Assembly (NCBI GenBank): GCA_002480925.1
Contig: DLDA01000042.1
Coordinates: 1-45,720 of the forward strand
Reading direction: 5' to 3'
DNA: 45,720 nt
DNA from: Lachnospiraceae bacterium UBA7784
Lineage (GTDB): Bacteria > Bacillota > Clostridia > Lachnospirales > Lachnospiraceae
Under the pieces are notes generated by a model, which made no database searches, was not told the DNA's origin, and saw only the letters and a list, made by a program, of their open reading frames with translations. Both the position numbers and the translations under genes were made by a program. Shown one piece after another: positions 44,369 through 45,720 of the stretch; within the stretch, counting starts at the first letter, position 1; the number at the start of each line of letters is the position of its first letter.

Positions 44369-44757
44369 TTGTATTATTCCTCTCTTTCCGAAGGGGCAGA
44401 GGTTAGGGTTTAGGGGGTATGGTTACTGAAGTTCTGTCATATCAGAAAAACCTGATATTACAAAAAGCTCTGAAACCCTGGGCCCCCGGCCCTATCCCCT
44501 GTCCTTCATCTGGAATGTTTATCAAGTTGCTACGTGAATCCGACCTCCCAATCTACTGCGGCATAGGCGTATCAGACGGCGGATGCGTCCCGCCGGTGAT
44601 TATTACCGCTGACTCACGGTCCTCCGGGATGACCTGTGCCTGAGATATAATGAAAAAACTCATCAAGGTCCAAGACTCCGGTCCGCTGTATCCCTTATGG
44701 ACATAACCTACTCTATTATTTTCTGCCCCTCCCTTCCATGCCCAAAATCCGTGCATA
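44369..44757. other. Non-coding region with several stem-loops upstream of the surface protein gene
   Basis: No convincing gene is seen. Next to the surface gene lies a heptad-like stretch (GAGGTTA GGGTTTA GGGGGTA, 44399-44419), then a 7-bp hairpin ATATCAG/CTGATAT (44439-44458), then closely spaced stems GGCGG/CCGCC (44578-44594), GGT/ACC (44595-44607) and GGTC/GACC (44618-44634). It may be a long structured 5' leader of the surface gene; no good promoter was found, and no known riboswitch was recognised. Confidence 0.45.
44399..44419. repeat. Degenerate heptads before the surface protein gene
   Basis: GAGGTTA GGGTTTA GGGGGTA in 7-bp register on the plus strand. They resemble the CCCTAAT heptads within the 33-bp core region of the other elements, read on the other strand. 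Confidence 0.45.
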
Positions 44758-44799
44758 AAAAGATATCCATACAGATTTCATTTCTGTATGGATATCTTT
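44757..44799 (-). terminator. Long perfect hairpin, probable terminator
   Basis: AAAGATATCCATACAG (44759-44774) and its exact complement (44784-44799) form a 16-bp perfect stem with a 9-nt loop. On the minus strand it is followed by five Ts, so it could end transcripts coming from the right. Its uncommonly long perfect stem may also mark a small mobile or regulatory element. Confidence 0.6.
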
Positions 44800-44888
44800 C
44801 CTGTAAAAAGCTAAAGAAAATTCAAGCATCTTTCAATGCAGCTGAAAAGCACTTTGTTTTAAACCATATAAGTCGTTTTTCTTACCAT

Positions 44889-45026
44889 TTATGCCATCCC
44901 AAATTCCTGCAAGTAAGGCGATCGCACCTGCTCCGCCGTCCCTGAATCCTCAAGTGAACAGATCCTGTTTATAAATGTTTTCTCGTTCCAGTCCTCTGCT
45001 TCCTGATAGAAATATTCCCAGGTCAT
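44889..45026 (-). pseudogene. Small ORF or gene remnant of 45 aa
   Basis: A 45-codon frame from ATG at 45026 to TAA begins MTWEYFYQEAEDWNEKTF. It has no ribosome site and an in-frame stop lies just upstream. The amino acid make-up looks like real coding sequence, so it may be a fragment of a larger lost gene or a small expressed protein. No family is recognised. The 80 bp on its left up to the long hairpin hold nothing I can name. Confidence 0.35.
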
Positions 45027-45068
45027 ATCGTGTTCTTATTCAGGTTCAGGCCATAAGGCGTTGCTGGT

Positions 45069-45103
45069 AGGTGAGAGGTGCGAGGGCCTAGGGGTTAGGG
45101 ATA
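45069..45103. repeat. Heptad repeat after the broken Rpn gene
   Basis: Five heptad steps, GTAGGTG AGAGGTG CGAGGGC CTAGGGG TTAGGGA, end next to the stop of the Rpn-family remnant. The first 14 bases match the heptads at the murI stop (minus strand, near 17712-17725). Confidence 0.6.
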
Positions 45104-45105
45104 TT

Positions 45106-45544
45106 TTATCCCTGCATCAGTGTGTCATCCGGATTATATGAATTCAGCATCTCCATAAACTTATCCTTAGAAACTTTACACATACTTTCCGCTCTATCAG
45201 CTGCTACATCGGCTGGAAGGGTGTGATCAAATGCCAGCTTGATAAGAGTCCCGATCGTACCTTCTTCGCGTCCTTTCTCTCGTCCTTCGTTATAAAGTTC
45301 CTCGCCTCTAAACTGTAATATCTTACCACCCATAATCTCATCCAGCTCCTTTCTCACCTTACTAAAACGTGAAGACAGGTTGTCTGTCACCTTCTTCATC
45401 ATATCCGTTACCAGCAGATACTTGTCATATGTCATCCTGCCTTCATTATAGGACCTGTTTATATACTCTATCAGCTCAATAACTGAGCTTGCAAGCTTCT
45501 CTCTCGATCCAGGCCTGTCATAGGAGCGGACCTCCTTCTCCAGA
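45106..45544 (-). pseudogene. Rpn-family (PD-(D/E)XK nuclease/transposase) gene, 3' part, interrupted
   Basis: The visible 3' part reads in frame from the IS boundary to a stop at 45106, about 146 codons. It carries the typical C-terminal pattern of the recombination-promoting nuclease (Rpn/YhgA-like) family: KEVRSYDRPGSREKLA, then IEYINRSYNEGRMTYDKYLL, then FRGEELYNEGREKGREEG. The frame meets the end of an IS200/IS605-like element at 45545, beyond which stops appear, so the 5' part with the catalytic domain is missing here. A shorter frame starts at 45435. It is called as a gene broken by insertion; the remaining 5' half should lie on the far side of the element, outside the window. Confidence 0.75.
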
Positions 45545-45720
45545 GTGAACTACTCGGCTACAAGTAACCGAGCTTCCTGCTTCAAGACTGGTGGTAACTA
45601 GCATACCCCGCTAAAGGTATACCCCGTCAGAGCCAGCTCCACAGGCTTTAGTTCGGGCGTTCCCCGCCCTACATAGATTTTAGCCTATTCCCCGCATCGG
45701 AAGATGCGGTAGGCTTCGTT
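45545..45720 (-). mobile_element. Right end of an IS200/IS605-like (TnpB) element, partial
   Basis: The last 176 bp look like the right end of an IS605-group element read on the minus strand: GC-rich stem-loops, a GAAGCAGGAAGCTC segment, a subterminal imperfect hairpin CTCGG/CCGAG (45553-45572), and an ending TAGTTCAC. The boundary to the Rpn-family coding frame is at 45544/45545. No terminal inverted repeats and no target duplication can be assessed, and this family has none. The rest of the element lies beyond the right edge. Confidence 0.65.
45545..45720 (-). ncRNA. Candidate omega RNA (TnpB guide RNA) scaffold, partial
   Basis: The minus-strand RNA would fold into CCGCATC/GATGCGG with a 4-nt loop (45692-45709), GGGCG/CGCCC (45655-45669) and a last stem CTCGG..TAC/GTA..CCGAG (45553-45572), and end in TAGTTCAC at the element boundary. 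In TnpB systems such an RNA continues into the flank, whose first 16-20 nt act as guide; here the guide would be Rpn-gene sequence to the left of 45545. Recognition is by layout and remembered family pattern, not by search. Confidence 0.5.
45669..45720 (-). CDS. Probable C-terminal end of TnpB, partial
   Basis: One minus-strand frame enters from the right edge and ends at a TAG at 45669-45671, giving 16 residues TKPTASSDAGNRLKSM. In IS605-group elements the end of tnpB overlaps the start of the guide RNA, which is what is seen here. The piece is too short to prove the family; the call rests on its place. Confidence 0.35.
   Translation of the reverse strand, partial: TKPTASSDAGNRLKSM

Noticed and set aside
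44399..44419. Telomere-like TTTAGGG motif
   Set aside because: Short, degenerate and explained by the heptad family; nothing suggests a chromosome end here.
44555..44645. c-di-GMP or cobalamin riboswitch before the surface gene
   Set aside because: A GGGACGCA-like segment is present, but the rest of the known consensus structures could not be found.
44553..44756. Minus-strand frame of 67 codons, and an overlapping plus-strand frame at 44419-44643
   Set aside because: No ribosome site, no family, and the region is better explained by stem-loops.

Overview
The window looks like a chromosomal segment of a flagellated, Gram-positive-type anaerobe, most likely a member of the Lachnospiraceae (Clostridia). 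The reasons are a flagellar rod operon without P- or L-ring genes, a clostridial gene set (flavodiiron-rubredoxin protein, CdaA/CdaR, YvyF, membrane-anchored MurF-like ligase), strong Shine-Dalgarno sequences and moderate GC. No species can be named. All genes but one run on the minus strand, so the window is read right to left. No rRNA, tRNA or CRISPR array was seen.

Layout from left to right. (1) 1-16561 is one near-continuous minus-strand run read from 16561 leftward: FlgF- and FlgG-like rod proteins and a FlgJ-like rod-binding protein; RecD2, ComFC and YvyF; two uncharacterised membrane proteins; the c-di-AMP synthase CdaA with CdaR; an HPr-like protein; LeuA; then surface-polysaccharide genes (RmlD, GT2, UDP-galactopyranose mutase, GtrA, polyprenyl sugar-phosphate transferase) and, after a 490-bp repeat block, an ABC-2 polysaccharide exporter cut by the window edge. 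A good sigma-D type motif precedes the first gene. (2) 17048-26359 is a second run: two solute-binding lipoproteins around a chemoreceptor, an alpha/beta hydrolase, then MurF-like, Ddl, MurI and a HAD phosphatase. (3) 26637-30613 holds a two-domain autolysin and a GHL10-type glycoside hydrolase. (4) 30793-36413 is a flavodiiron-rubredoxin/valS/small ORF/TPR operon with a clear terminator. (5) 36487-38476 is an OmpR-type two-component system. (6) 38589-39842 is the only plus-strand gene, an orphan nitrogenase component 1-like protein. (7) 39826-44368 holds an RlmI-type methyltransferase, a TetR regulator with a clear promoter/operator and an in-frame G9 tract, and a large secreted Ig-like surface protein. 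(8) 44369-45720 is a decayed accessory region: structured non-coding DNA, a broken Rpn-family gene, and the right end of an IS200/IS605-like element whose end resembles a TnpB omega RNA.

The least explained feature is a dispersed 7-bp repeat family (GAGGTNN and its complement) found at operon boundaries throughout. In two places it flanks an identical 33-bp core. In two places it is joined to about 50-bp GC-rich units, including a 79-bp block repeated with one mismatch 16 kb apart. The stop codons of three unrelated genes lie inside these heptads. The orphan nitrogenase-like gene, the G9 tract in tetR and the IS605 end are the other main points of interest.
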